Assembly (NCBI RefSeq): GCF_050749885.1
Contig: NZ_JBOIUB010000010.1
Span: 124,001 to 188,000 of the forward strand
Reading direction: 5' to 3'
Length of the DNA stretch: 64,000 nucleotides
DNA from: Zooshikella sp050749885
GTDB lineage: Bacteria > Pseudomonadota > Gammaproteobacteria > Pseudomonadales > Zooshikellaceae
The notes beneath the pieces were generated by a model, which saw only the letters and a list, made by a program, of their open reading frames with translations, was not told the origin of the DNA and searched no databases. The first letter of the stretch is position 1, and the number at the start of each line of letters is the position of its first letter. The translations under genes and the position numbers were made by a program. Positions 1-8,912 of the stretch are shown here, piece after piece.

Positions 1-778
1 ATCCTTTACCAAGCGCAGGTAGTTTTTTTGCAAAGCCCGTTCGTAAAAGCACTTCAGTAGTACCTAGTGCTCCTGCCGCTAATATACAATGACGTGCGTT
101 AATAACTTTGGGACCTGTTATATGATTTCCATAAATGGAAATCATGTTTTTCCCTGGAATAATATTGGTTACATAATACTGGCTTATTAGCTTGAGTTTT
201 TGTCTTAAAGCCAGTTTAAGAAAGGTGGTCGGCATACTTTGCTTTGAGTTTCTGTTACATCCACCCAGGCAAACAATACAGTCCATATTATTACAATGAG
301 ATTGTCCGCGTTGTAGTGGAGCATAATCAAGCTTTAGTTTTTCAAAGCCATTCGCATAGAGTTTTGCATTGTTATTCCAATGCGATTCGGTAATCGTTTG
401 TATAGAAAGTTGTTGTTCTATTGCCGAGTAATGCGAATGCATTACTTCATTAGTGAACCAGGTTACATCACTGCTTTGTTTGAACAGATTCCAGGCAAAG
501 GTATCAAAACGATCAAGCAGACATTGGTTTATGACTGTACCACCTCCAACCGTTTTGCCTCGCAATAAAATCAGATTGGCTTGCGTATTAAGATCAGCAC
601 CACCATGCCACATAAGTTGGCTGTTAGCGGTAAGTTCATCTGTAGGGTATTCACCAGGGAAAAAAGACTTACCTGCTTCAATTAAACAGACATTCGCTCC
701 CGCTTGCGTCAGATAAAACGAAAGCACACTTCCGGCTGCGCCAGAACCTACGATTACAAAATCAAATAGCTCATTCAT
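1..778 (-). CDS. GMC-family FAD oxidoreductase (N-terminal part, gene runs off the left edge)
   Basis: Reading the minus strand from ATG at 778 gives an open frame to base 1, about 259 codons, with no stop, so the C-terminus lies outside the window. The protein opens MNELFDFVIVGSGAAGS: the GSGAAG at residues 11-16 is the dinucleotide-binding (FAD) motif, followed by an acidic residue ending beta2 (CLIEAG). RGKTVGGGTVINQ is the second conserved GMC signature. A Cys-rich stretch (CIVCLGGC) resembles the CxxC-GC motif of long-chain alcohol/cholesterol-oxidase-like GMC enzymes. The family oxidises alcohols or sterols using FAD. The substrate cannot be told from this half. No signal peptide is seen, so it is probably cytoplasmic. 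The family call is firm; the exact reaction is unknown. Confidence 0.85.
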   Translation of the reverse strand, partial: MNELFDFVIVGSGAAGSVLSFYLTQAGANVCLIEAGKSFFPGEYPTDELTANSQLMWHGGADLNTQANLILLRGKTVGGGTVINQCLLDRFDTFAWNLFKQSSDVTWFTNEVMHSHYSAIEQQLSIQTITESHWNNNAKLYANGFEKLKLDYAPLQRGQSHCNNMDCIVCLGGCNRNSKQSMPTTFLKLALRQKLKLISQYYVTNIIPGKNMISIYGNHITGPKVINARHCILAAGALGTTEVLLRTGFAKKLPALGKG

Positions 779-1151
779 GAGGTTAATGTCCTTATTTTTA
801 TTCTTAGCTGAGGACATTGGAGTATATTACTACAGCTTTATTGCATTAATAAGTTGAAGTAATAAAGAATAATAAAGTAATTGTGAAAATAATAGTTAAG
901 TTATATTTAATTTTTATTAAATGAAATGGTGTTTTTTAATTTGTTTGTTGGTTTTTGTATTTTTGAATTGTCGATAAAAAATCTTTGTGTTTCAGGAGTT
1001 TATCACAAACGAATTGACTGACTGGTTTTTGTTTTTTTGTTTTTACTATCTGTATGAAAAAAATAGAAAAAAATAAATTGGCATTATCTATGCGTTCTTA
1101 GCCAGTGAGAATTGCTTTTGGATATTTTTTTTGTGTTGATGGGAGGGTTTG
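779..1151. other. intergenic promoter-bearing gap
   Basis: This AT-rich, T-tract-rich spacer lies between a leftward oxidoreductase gene and a rightward PEP-CTERM gene, so it should hold two divergent promoters. No convincing operator, repeat or ORF was seen. A strong ribosome-binding site (GGGAGGG, 1141-1147) precedes the rightward gene. Confidence 0.5.
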
Positions 1152-2069
1152 ATGAAAAAGTTTAAGGCACTGGCATTATCTGCTGCCATTGGTTTCTCTG
1201 CAGTTGCAGGGCAATCTGCAGTGGCTGGTTTTTTGGATTTTGATTTGGTAGATGATACCGGTATTTTTCAAAATCCTGTGGTAACAGCACCAGGTATTCC
1301 ACTAGCAACTATTGTTAATGATTTTGCTTATAATGGTGGTTTGGATACACGTAGTACATTATTTTGGGGTGAGCCTTCTAATTTAAGTGGGCTTAACCCC
1401 GGTTTAGAGCAAAGTAATTTGGACTTAGTCAGTCATAAGACTATTTCAATTGATGCGTTAGGTGTTCCTTATGAATTGTCAGTTTTAACACATAATAATA
1501 ACGTCGTCAGTATAACGGCTGCAACTTTGGGAACTGCGCAAATTTTAGGGGCTTTGTCTGTTAGCAGCAGTATGGGTGTATTGGGTGATATCTTTTTAAA
1601 AACTGAAGGTGGGGATGTTCCTTTAGGATTATTGAGTGGTGGCTTGGTATTAGATCCTGATGTACCGGATGATATTGTACCTCCAGCAGAGTACCCTACC
1701 ACCATTATTAGCTTATTTGATATTGATTTTACGGAAACTCCTAACTTTCTTCCTTGTGATCCACCTAATCCATTCGGCTCAACGTGTGATGATTTCTTTA
1801 GTTTGATGACTGATGGTGGTTTTCCACTGCACTTTGATGTGTATATAGATGATAAATTACATGATTTATTTATTTACTCATCATTTGATGCTGATGGATC
1901 AACCGTTGAGACAGGTCCGTTGTATTATACCCCTGAGGTTGCGGCAACTGATTTATACACATTTGGAATTTTAACACTTATTCCTGAACCAACAAGTATA
2001 GGAATGATGTTAGCAGGTCTATTTGGCGTGGCCGGAAGTTTAACTGCAAAACGTCGTAAAAAACAGTAA
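1152..2069 (+). CDS. PEP-CTERM sorting domain protein, paralogue 1
   Basis: A 305-residue exported protein. The start is ATG 1152 (MKKFKALALSAAIG...), with GGGAGGG five bases upstream; a TTG one codon earlier is less likely. An N-terminal signal peptide ends near residue 26 (SAVAG). The C-terminus carries the tripartite PEP-CTERM sorting signal: PEP at about residues 278-280, a hydrophobic helix, then the basic tail AKRRKKQ. By established knowledge of this system, an exosortase in the inner membrane cuts or anchors such proteins. The body is rich in Asp, Gly and Thr with no recognised catalytic motif. It is clearly homologous to the next gene (shared GIFQNP, WGEPS, HNNNV and AQILGAL segments). 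A terminator follows at 2090. The likely sorting enzyme is the exosortase at 10599, which is inference. Confidence 0.85.
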   Translation: MKKFKALALSAAIGFSAVAGQSAVAGFLDFDLVDDTGIFQNPVVTAPGIPLATIVNDFAYNGGLDTRSTLFWGEPSNLSGLNPGLEQSNLDLVSHKTISIDALGVPYELSVLTHNNNVVSITAATLGTAQILGALSVSSSMGVLGDIFLKTEGGDVPLGLLSGGLVLDPDVPDDIVPPAEYPTTIISLFDIDFTETPNFLPCDPPNPFGSTCDDFFSLMTDGGFPLHFDVYIDDKLHDLFIYSSFDADGSTVETGPLYYTPEVAATDLYTFGILTLIPEPTSIGMMLAGLFGVAGSLTAKRRKKQ

Positions 2070-2089
2070 ATCATAATAGACAATGAGAA

Positions 2090-2119
2090 AGGAGGAGTTT
2101 ATCTCCTCCTCTTTTTTTT
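2090..2119 (+). terminator. Rho-independent terminator after PEP-CTERM gene 1
   Basis: GGAGGAG at 2091-2097 pairs with CTCCTCC at 2103-2109 around a TTTAT loop, followed at once by a run of T (2110-2119). It lies 20 bases after the stop codon, so the two tandem PEP-CTERM genes are probably separate transcription units. Confidence 0.9.
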
Positions 2120-2263
2120 GTTTGTTTGTTTTTTTTGCAATTGTTAAAAGAGTGAGTTTAAGTTAAAAAATTAAGGTTTTGTTTCACTTTAATTTTTATT
2201 ATGTGGCATTTTTTATGCTCATGTTTTTCCTGTTTCTATTGCTTACTGAAATGGGGAAATTCC

Positions 2264-3190
2264 ATGAGACTAATGACGTATGTCGGGATGCTAATATGCA
2301 GTACGACAGTTATGTTATCAGTGGCTGCACAGGCCACGATGCTGAAGTTGAATTTGATACCGAGTAGTGGTATTTTTCAAAATCCTGCTTTAACCCCTGA
2401 TCCCGGTCCTCCTGCCGTCATTGCGACTGATCCCCTAGCGGAAGGTGGTACAGCGACAATGAGTTCATTGGTATGGGGGGAGCCATCAGATGAATCTGGC
2501 ATTAATCCTGATTTGTTGCAAAGCTCATTGGTGTTAACAAGTTACCATGAAATCGCACTGAGTGCAGACGGGTCTCCTGAGAAAATATCCCAGTTAGTTC
2601 ATAACAATAATGTACTTAATCCTGCTGCTGCAACATTGCTGTCAGCTCAAATTTTAGGTGCATTGGGGTTATCCAGTACTGATGGCCCAGTAACAGATGT
2701 GTTTGTTAACCACAACACTTTAGGCCTGATTCCATTAGCCGATTTAACATTAGCACTGCTTGCCAGCCCTGATGTAGCCGATGATTTGGTTCCAGTTGGA
2801 GAAGAAAGTACTACGTTAATCAGCCTTTTTAATCTGGCATATAATGAAACATTGAATGATTCCGTTTTTTGTATTTTTGGTAACCCAAGAGGGTCTTTTT
2901 GTGATGACTTTTTTTTACTCTCAACGGAAGGCGGGTTTCCTGCATTTATTGAGTTATTGATTGATGGGTTACCTCATGAGTTACTGATTTATTCATCATT
3001 TGATGAAACAGGTGCTTCAGCTGAACCTGGACCAAGTTATTTTACCGGGGAAAATGCCAGTACAACGTTATATACCTTTGTTCGATTAAATCCCTTATCT
3101 GTTCCAGAACCCAGTGGAGTGTTATTGATTGGGTTTTTATTAGTGCTGTTAGCGAGCTACAGACTGTCACGTTATATTCGTAAGCGTTAA
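2264..3190 (+). CDS. PEP-CTERM sorting domain protein, paralogue 2
   Basis: A 308-residue exported protein. I choose ATG 2264 (MRLMTYVGMLICST...), which has GGGG at 2253-2256 upstream and begins a good signal peptide ending near AAQA. The frame is open further upstream to an ATG at 2201, but that adds an unconvincing Cys/Trp-rich extension. The C-terminus has VPEPS, a hydrophobic helix and a basic end (RYIRKR), which is the PEP-CTERM signal. It aligns along its length with the upstream paralogue (GIFQNPAL, WGEPSDESGINPDL, LVHNNNV, AQILGALGLSS, FCDDFF), showing tandem duplication and divergence. Function is unknown; an extracellular or surface role is inferred from the sorting signal. Confidence 0.85.
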   Translation: MRLMTYVGMLICSTTVMLSVAAQATMLKLNLIPSSGIFQNPALTPDPGPPAVIATDPLAEGGTATMSSLVWGEPSDESGINPDLLQSSLVLTSYHEIALSADGSPEKISQLVHNNNVLNPAAATLLSAQILGALGLSSTDGPVTDVFVNHNTLGLIPLADLTLALLASPDVADDLVPVGEESTTLISLFNLAYNETLNDSVFCIFGNPRGSFCDDFFLLSTEGGFPAFIELLIDGLPHELLIYSSFDETGASAEPGPSYFTGENASTTLYTFVRLNPLSVPEPSGVLLIGFLLVLLASYRLSRYIRKR

Positions 3191-3345
3191 CAATCTTGTA
3201 TAGTAATTCTTATGTTTTGCAATTCTCATGCTACCAGTTCAATTTGCAACTGAGCTGCCATTAAGCCCTCCAGGCCACAAGGACGTGTTTTTTTCTAGTG
3301 TCCAAATCAATATAAAAAGTAAGTGATTTGCTGTGCTGTATCCTT

Positions 3346-3378
3346 TATACTACCGAAATGATAATGAATAGCATTTAA
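3346..3378 (+). promoter_or_regulatory. feo promoter with candidate Fur box
   Basis: GATAATGAATAGCATTTAA (3360-3378) matches 13 of 19 bases of the classic Fur consensus, by eye. A -10-like TATACT lies just upstream at 3346-3351, so Fur binding here would cover the transcription start. No good -35 at normal spacing was found. The rest of the 3191-3561 gap, about 180 bases of leader before feoA, has no other clear feature. Confidence 0.6.
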
Positions 3379-3561
3379 TTGATTCGTATCAATATGGCTA
3401 TTTAAAGCTTTGTTAGAGTGACAACATCATAAGTTCTATTTCTGCTCTCGTTTGAGCAGATTTTTTGGGCCTTTTGATGCGTGTGATTCTCATTGGCTCT
3501 TTGATTCTTATTTATCAATTGCGTGTAGTATTTTCAGTATTAGTAAAGAGTTCAGCACAGC

Positions 3562-3801
3562 ATGGACACAGCAACCCTTCAAGACCTTTCTGTAGGACAG
3601 CGTGCTACAGTATTGGCGATCAGCAATGACAATCCTGCTTACCGACGACAGCTATTAGCCATGGGGTTGATTCCAGGTACTTCGTTAACTCTCGTTCGTG
3701 TGGCCCCGCTGGGAGACCCCATGGAGCTGGAAGTACGTGGCTTTAAATTGAGCTTACGTCGGGCAGAGGCAAAGGCTGTTAAAGTAGAGGTGAATTCATG
3801 A
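3562..3801 (+). CDS. feoA: FeoA, ferrous iron transport accessory protein
   Basis: A 79-residue cytoplasmic protein of the normal FeoA length. It has the SH3-like FeoA pattern: LSVGQRATV near the start, then QLLAMGLIPGTSLTLVRVAPLGDP and LRRAEAKAV. FeoA is thought to bind and modulate the membrane transporter FeoB. Its last codons overlap the feoB start by four bases (ATGA at 3798), typical of translational coupling in an operon. ATG 3562 is the only sensible start. It is probably repressed by Fur through the box at 3360. Confidence 0.95.
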   Translation: MDTATLQDLSVGQRATVLAISNDNPAYRRQLLAMGLIPGTSLTLVRVAPLGDPMELEVRGFKLSLRRAEAKAVKVEVNS

Positions 3802-6158
3802 CCACAGCTGATTGTTCGCAAGCTAAGGCGACAGTATGTGTCGTTGGTAACCCAAACTGTGGTAAAACCTCACTATTTAATGCGCTGACCGGAGCAAGAC
3901 AAAAGGTAGGCAACTGGGCCGGTGTGACTGTTGAAAAGAAAACTGGACAGTATAAATTTAATCACCAATCAATAGAATTGGTTGACTTACCTGGGACATA
4001 TTCTCTGGATGTTATTGATGAAACTGTGTCTTTGGATGAAAAGATCGCCCGGGACTATGTAATATCTAACGAAGCTGACCTGATTGTAAATATTATTGAT
4101 GCGGCTAATTTTCAACGTAATTTATATTTAACATTGCAACTGCTGGAAATGGGGAAACCCATGCTAGTGGTGTTAAATATGATGGATATGCTTAGCCGGG
4201 ATGGTAAACAGATTGATTGTGCCAAACTGGCTGAGCTGTTGGGTTGTCCTGTAATTCCTGTGGTTGCCAGTCGGAAAAAAGGTATAACAGAGCTGAAACA
4301 GGCTGTTAATGAATACCTTACTCGTCCCAAATCTTTTTCTACGACATTTTCATTTTGTCAGCCCATTGAACAAGCAATTGAGGCGCTTGAACCAAAGCTG
4401 GCTGAAGTATCATCAGAAGTATCCCCATCTATTTCTCGTCGCTGGCTGGCACTAAAATTATTAGAAGGGGAGTTAGCGTTACCCGTTCGTCTAGATAATA
4501 CAACACATGACTTGCTCCTGCGTCATCGGGCAGAAATAACAAAGACCTTACAAGAAGACCTGGATATTTTAATTGCCAATGATCGTTACCAGCATATTGC
4601 CAAACTAGCAGAACAAACGATTACCACAACACGGCCAGCCTCAGCGCGTGTATCTGAATTTATCGATCGGGCGGTTTTAAATCGCTGGCTAGGGTTTCCC
4701 ATCTTTTTGCTGGTCATGTATGTCATGTTTATGTTCACCATCAACATTGGCAGTGCGTTTATTGACTTATTTGATATTTTGGCGGGTACGCTCTTCGTTG
4801 ATGGAACAGGTTATCTTCTGTCATCTGTCAGTGCACCAGACTGGTTAAATACGCTGTTGGCCCAGGGGGTTGGTGGTGGTATTCAAACTGTCGCGACGTT
4901 CATACCTGTCATTGGTTGTTTGTTTTTATTTTTATCCCTACTGGAAGACTCTGGTTACATGGCGCGGGCAGCCTTTGTCATGGACCGGTTGATGCGTTAT
5001 CTGGGATTACCAGGTAAGTCATTTGTACCCATGCTGATTGGCTTTGGTTGTAATGTGCCATCGGTAATGGCCGCACGAACGTTGGAAAACGAACGGGATC
5101 GCTTTTTAACCATTATCATGGCGCCTTTTATGTCCTGTGGTGCCAGACTACCAGTCTATGCATTGTTTGCTGTTGCGTTTTTTCCTGATAATGGTCAGAA
5201 CATTGTTTTTGCTTTATACCTCATTGGTATTATAACGGCCGTTGCGACTGGACTGTTGATGAAAAGAACACTGCTACCGGGTGAGAGTGTTCACTTTATC
5301 ATGGAGTTGCCTGATTACCACATGCCTTCGTTTACCTCTGTATGTATTCGAACCTGGGACCGCCTACGTTCTTTTATTACCAAAGCCGGTAAAATGATTG
5401 TGATGGTGGTAATGGTGCTCAGTATGTTGAACTCACTTGGCACAGATGGCACTTTTGGTAATGAAAACACTGAACGTTCTTTACTGAGTCAAATTGGGCA
5501 ACAAATAACGCCTTTATTTAAACCAATTGGTCTTACCGAAGAAAACTGGCCTGCAACTGTCGGTATTTTTACCGGGATCTTTGCTAAAGAAGCTGTCGTG
5601 GGTACGTTAGACGCCATGTATACCCAAATGGGTTCAAATGAAGCTGGTGAAGAAGGCGCCGAATACGATCTGGTAGCAGGTATTCAAAAAGCTTTTGCTA
5701 CGGTTCCTGCAAACTTGTCTGATGCACTAGGTACTTGGTTGGACCCACTCGGTTTAAACATTGGTGATACCCATGATAAAACGGCTGCTGCAGAAGAACA
5801 GGAAGTCAGCACATCGACCTATTCCGTAATGCAGTCATTATTTGGTAGCTCAACAGCCGCATTTGCATATTTGTTATTTATTCTGCTTTACACACCCTGT
5901 GTTGCAGCCATAGGCGCAATTTATCGAGAAACCAGTGGACGCTGGTCACTATTTGTGAGCTTGTGGACACTCTTGATGGCTTACACTGTTGCAGGTGTTT
6001 ACTATCAAATGAGTACCTTTGCTAGCCATCCAGTAACCTCATTAATGTGGTCTGTAAGCCTAGTCATTGCATTTCTGGTCACTTTATTTGGCATGCGTTA
6101 TTACGCTCAGAACCAGAAAGAAGTATCAAGCTATCAAGCGGAATCAGTAGTGGATTAA
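3798..6158 (+). CDS. feoB: FeoB, GTP-gated ferrous iron permease
   Basis: A 786-residue inner-membrane Fe(II) transporter, full length for a gammaproteobacterial FeoB. The N-terminal G domain shows G1 GNPNCGKT (residues 17-24), G2 around WAGVTVEKKTG (Thr44), G3 DLPG (63-66) and an NMMD G4. Two FeoB Gate regions follow (GFGCNVPSVMAAR, FMSCGARLPVYALF, and later GIFAKEAVVGTL), set among about eight or more membrane helices. A second Cys-bearing helix (YTPCVAAIGAIYRE) is conserved in the family. It overlaps feoA and is followed 23 bases later by feoC, giving a complete feoABC operon for ferrous-iron uptake. Nothing is missing or truncated. Confidence 0.97.
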   Translation: MTTADCSQAKATVCVVGNPNCGKTSLFNALTGARQKVGNWAGVTVEKKTGQYKFNHQSIELVDLPGTYSLDVIDETVSLDEKIARDYVISNEADLIVNIIDAANFQRNLYLTLQLLEMGKPMLVVLNMMDMLSRDGKQIDCAKLAELLGCPVIPVVASRKKGITELKQAVNEYLTRPKSFSTTFSFCQPIEQAIEALEPKLAEVSSEVSPSISRRWLALKLLEGELALPVRLDNTTHDLLLRHRAEITKTLQEDLDILIANDRYQHIAKLAEQTITTTRPASARVSEFIDRAVLNRWLGFPIFLLVMYVMFMFTINIGSAFIDLFDILAGTLFVDGTGYLLSSVSAPDWLNTLLAQGVGGGIQTVATFIPVIGCLFLFLSLLEDSGYMARAAFVMDRLMRYLGLPGKSFVPMLIGFGCNVPSVMAARTLENERDRFLTIIMAPFMSCGARLPVYALFAVAFFPDNGQNIVFALYLIGIITAVATGLLMKRTLLPGESVHFIMELPDYHMPSFTSVCIRTWDRLRSFITKAGKMIVMVVMVLSMLNSLGTDGTFGNENTERSLLSQIGQQITPLFKPIGLTEENWPATVGIFTGIFAKEAVVGTLDAMYTQMGSNEAGEEGAEYDLVAGIQKAFATVPANLSDALGTWLDPLGLNIGDTHDKTAAAEEQEVSTSTYSVMQSLFGSSTAAFAYLLFILLYTPCVAAIGAIYRETSGRWSLFVSLWTLLMAYTVAGVYYQMSTFASHPVTSLMWSVSLVIAFLVTLFGMRYYAQNQKEVSSYQAESVVD

Positions 6159-6181
6159 ACCATGTTACTTGGGATTAAGCA

Positions 6182-6433
6182 GTGTTACTTGATTTAAGAA
6201 ACTACATTAAACAGCGTGGAACAGTCTCTTTGCTGGAGTTAAGTCAGCATTTTTCGACACCTGCTGATGCCTTACGTGGAATGCTAGAACACTGGTTACG
6301 AAAGGGCATTATTCAGAGAACAGGCAATGCAGGATGTCAGCAAGGCTGTTGTGGTTGTGACCCTGCCCAAGTGGAAATCTACCACTGGCAAGGAAAAGAC
6401 ACGAATAAAATAGCCTGCTGTCATATCGAATGA
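6182..6433 (+). CDS. feoC: FeoC, Fe-S winged-helix regulator of FeoB
   Basis: An 83-residue protein starting with GTG at 6182 (MLLDLRNYIKQRGTVSLLELSQHF), 23 bases after feoB. The N-terminal half is the winged helix of FeoC (LRGMLEHWLRKG). The C-terminal half holds a CQQGCCGC cluster (four Cys) that in known FeoC proteins binds a [4Fe-4S] cluster. FeoC is proposed to protect or regulate FeoB. A nearly repeated string (TGTTACTTG) occurs just upstream at 6163 and again at the start codon, so the GTG choice is slightly uncertain, but the protein match is good. Confidence 0.88.
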   Translation: MLLDLRNYIKQRGTVSLLELSQHFSTPADALRGMLEHWLRKGIIQRTGNAGCQQGCCGCDPAQVEIYHWQGKDTNKIACCHIE

Positions 6434-6443
6434 TGTTTTAAAT

Positions 6444-6494
6444 CTGGCACTTATCTATATAAGGGGCATAGGCCCATAAAGAGATAAGTGCCAG
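6444..6494. terminator. 13-bp perfect hairpin between convergent genes
   Basis: CTGGCACTTATCT (6444-6456) is perfectly complementary to AGATAAGTGCCAG (6482-6494), with a smaller GGGC/GCCC stem in the loop. It lies between feoC and a convergent lipoprotein gene, where a bidirectional terminator is expected. T-runs on either side are weak, so it may instead be a repeat-type palindrome. Confidence 0.5.
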
Positions 6495-6556
6495 AGTTCA
6501 ATCTTCCTTTTAATTTATACCTTCTTTAGTGGGTATATTTTCAACATACTGCTTTA

Positions 6557-6946
6557 TTATCTAGCTAATTGGTCATTGATTGTGTGGTATAGCTTATCTA
6601 TCCAACGGTTGTAATTTCGGTGAATTTTACCATTTGCATACTTAAGGTTACGGCTATCCATGTAGCGAATATTGACAGAACGTCTATTGTAAGTAATGCG
6701 AACTTTTGCATAGTGGCCTCTAACATCAATACTTGCGATGATACTTCCATCGCGTTGTATAGATGGATTCCAACCTCGAGTTTGACACGCACGAATGATA
6801 GCGCTTCTTACTTTGTGTAATTGATAAGGGTAACCTTGCATGGTGGTAGGTAGCGCACCACCTTCAATATTGTGAACACGTGCAGATGTACAAGAAATCA
6901 GAAAAATAACAGAGATAATGGTTAAACATGTCTTTAAGGTTTTCAT
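6557..6946 (-). CDS. small lipoprotein of unknown function
   Basis: A 129-residue protein starting at ATG 6946, preceded on its own strand by AAGGAGA. MKTLKTCLTIISVIFLISC is a type II signal peptide with lipobox LISC, so the mature N-terminus would be lipidated. The rest contains RACQTRGWNPSIQRDGSIIASI and a HYAKVRITYN stretch, resembling small periplasmic lipoproteins of about 110-130 residues seen in marine gammaproteobacteria. I do not recognise a named family. It is probably outer-membrane anchored. The opposite-strand frames here are shadows. Confidence 0.8.
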   Translation of the reverse strand: MKTLKTCLTIISVIFLISCTSARVHNIEGGALPTTMQGYPYQLHKVRSAIIRACQTRGWNPSIQRDGSIIASIDVRGHYAKVRITYNRRSVNIRYMDSRNLKYANGKIHRNYNRWIDKLYHTINDQLAR

Positions 6947-7311
6947 TACTTCTCCTTTTTTACTTCATTACATACTTCGCTAAAATCAGCATGCCTGTTA
7001 GTGCTGGTGATCACTGATTCTAATAGTGAGTTTAAAAAAAAATGACAAAGATTGTTGGTGCGCCTATTTAATAATTGATATTGGTCACGAATATCCACTG
7101 CAGAAATAATTTAAAGAAAAACGCGGAAACACTGCTAAAACATATGTTGTGGTTATAAGTCATGTAGTATGGTTTTGGTGAAGTTAAGTAAAGAAGTTAA
7201 GACGACTAAAAAATACTGTGATAAATGTCTTTTATTTGCTTGTACGATGAACGCTGCTGTGGGTGTAATATGGGATGTAACTCTTTTTTCTGACTTATTA
7301 GTGGGCATAGC
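6947..7311. other. intergenic gap, nothing recognised
   Basis: An AT-rich spacer between divergently transcribed lipoprotein genes. No operator, hairpin or coding stretch could be supported. Confidence 0.4.
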
Positions 7312-8088
7312 ATGGCTTTATGCGGTAGCAGAATGAAATATGGTGTATTGTTTTGTATTTTATTGTTAATAAGTGCATGTTCATCGAAGCCATATGTGGT
7401 TGATCCTAAACAGACCACTCATCAACATGAGGAAAGAATAAACGTTACTCAGTCATCATCAGACAGGCCTTATGTCATTTATTTAGTGAGTAATAGTTGG
7501 CATACAGGGTTTGTAGTTTCTGCCAAATCACTTCAGTCGAAAATTCCCGCGTTATATGAACGCTTTGGAGACGCTCCTTATTTAGAAATTGGTTGGGGAG
7601 ATAAAGGGTTTTACCAAGCTAAAGAAATTACAACAGGTATTACCTTAAAAGCTATATTTTGGCCTTCTGGCTCAGTTGTTCATGTTGTTGCGGTACCTGA
7701 TGATATAAAGGGTTATTTTTCAGGTAGTGAAATTGAAAAAGTTTGCTTAAATGAACAAGGGTATCAGTCGCTAATTCAGTTTATGAGTAATAGTTTTGCA
7801 CGAACCGAGCAGAATGATGTGATCTCACTTACACATGGTATTTATGGAAACAGCCAGTTTTACGAAGGGGTTGGTGATTATTATATGATGAATACTTGTA
7901 ATAAATGGACGGCTAAAGGACTTAAAAGTGCTGGTTTTGATATTTTTCTAACATTCAAACTAACAGCTGATAGTGTGATGAATACGGTTAAAGATTATAA
8001 CAACTTGTCAAAGTCAGAGCACAACGAGCGTAATGTTGGTTTAGATGTGAATACTATTGAGTCAATAGGCACATGCAGTTCACCATAG
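7312..8088 (+). CDS. DUF2459 / TIGR02117-like lipoprotein
   Basis: 258 residues from ATG 7312, or 251 if translation starts at ATG 7333 (MKYGVLFCILLLISACSS), which gives a tighter type II signal peptide with lipobox ISAC. The mature part has the DUF2459 pattern: IYLVSNSWHTGFVV near residue 60, YLEIGWGDKGFYQA, then LTHGIYGNSQFYEGVGDYYMMNTCNKWTAKGL. Conserved His and Cys residues (WHTG, NTCNKW) suggest a papain/NlpC-like fold, but no activity is established for the family. It stands alone, 98 bases ahead of the regulator gene, in the same direction. Confidence 0.82.
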   Translation: MALCGSRMKYGVLFCILLLISACSSKPYVVDPKQTTHQHEERINVTQSSSDRPYVIYLVSNSWHTGFVVSAKSLQSKIPALYERFGDAPYLEIGWGDKGFYQAKEITTGITLKAIFWPSGSVVHVVAVPDDIKGYFSGSEIEKVCLNEQGYQSLIQFMSNSFARTEQNDVISLTHGIYGNSQFYEGVGDYYMMNTCNKWTAKGLKSAGFDIFLTFKLTADSVMNTVKDYNNLSKSEHNERNVGLDVNTIESIGTCSSP

Positions 8089-8186
8089 TCTTCATTACAC
8101 TTAGGGGATAACAAGGTATAAATCACTTGAAAAAAGAATATACTTAGAAATGGATAGGTTTTAATAAGTGTGACTGGTGTAATCCT

Positions 8187-8912
8187 ATGGAGCGTACAAT
8201 ACTCGTCGTAGATGATGATCCTCATATTCGACAGGTGATTCTTTTTGCGTTAAAGAAAGCGGGCATGCAGCCAATTGAAGCGGCTGATGGTCAGATGGCC
8301 CTTGATGTATTTAAGCAAACGGAGCCAGATCTGATTATTCTGGATATTAATATGCCTGAGTATGATGGGTTGGAGGTCTGTAAGGCTATTCGTAAGGTAT
8401 CAGAAGTGCCCATTTTGTTTTTATCTTCACGAGATGATGAAGTTGATCGGGTGGTTGGCTTGGAAATTGGTGGAGATGATTATGTGACCAAGCCTTTCAG
8501 TCCAAGAGAGCTAGTGGCAAGGGTAAATGTCATTCTAAAGCGAGTACACTCTGTTGAGGTGAAACATGCAATACAAGAGCGTGTGAACGATGATCAAGCT
8601 CAAACTGAGGATACACTAACTGTTGGTAAGCTTAGTTTGAATGTGGAAAAGCATCTCGTGTTTTGGAATGAGTCTCAGGTGAAATTGACTGCAACAGAAT
8701 TTGCTATTATGCACACACTGATACGCTATCCAGAGAAGGTGTTTGACCGCGACAATATTATGAATCAGGCTTATTCAAATAATATCCATGTGAGTGGTCG
8801 GACCATCGACAGTCATATCAGGCATATAAGACATAAGTTCCAGCAGGAAGGGTGTGCCATGATTATTGAAACTGTTCATAGTGTTGGGTATAAACTGGGT
8901 TCATGCAATTAG
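8187..8912 (+). CDS. OmpR/PhoB-type response regulator
   Basis: A 241-residue two-component regulator. The receiver domain (1-120) has the acidic pocket D9-D10-D11, phospho-acceptor Asp53 (LIILDINMP), and Lys102 in the DYVTKPF motif. The C-terminal winged helix (about 145-240) contains KLTATEFAIMHTLIRYPEKVF and VSGRTIDSHIRHIRHKF, the usual OmpR recognition region. Its stop overlaps the next gene, a histidine kinase, by 10 bases, so they form a pair. Because an exosortase and its likely substrate follow in the same direction, I infer this pair controls that sorting system. Confidence 0.93.
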   Translation: MERTILVVDDDPHIRQVILFALKKAGMQPIEAADGQMALDVFKQTEPDLIILDINMPEYDGLEVCKAIRKVSEVPILFLSSRDDEVDRVVGLEIGGDDYVTKPFSPRELVARVNVILKRVHSVEVKHAIQERVNDDQAQTEDTLTVGKLSLNVEKHLVFWNESQVKLTATEFAIMHTLIRYPEKVFDRDNIMNQAYSNNIHVSGRTIDSHIRHIRHKFQQEGCAMIIETVHSVGYKLGSCN

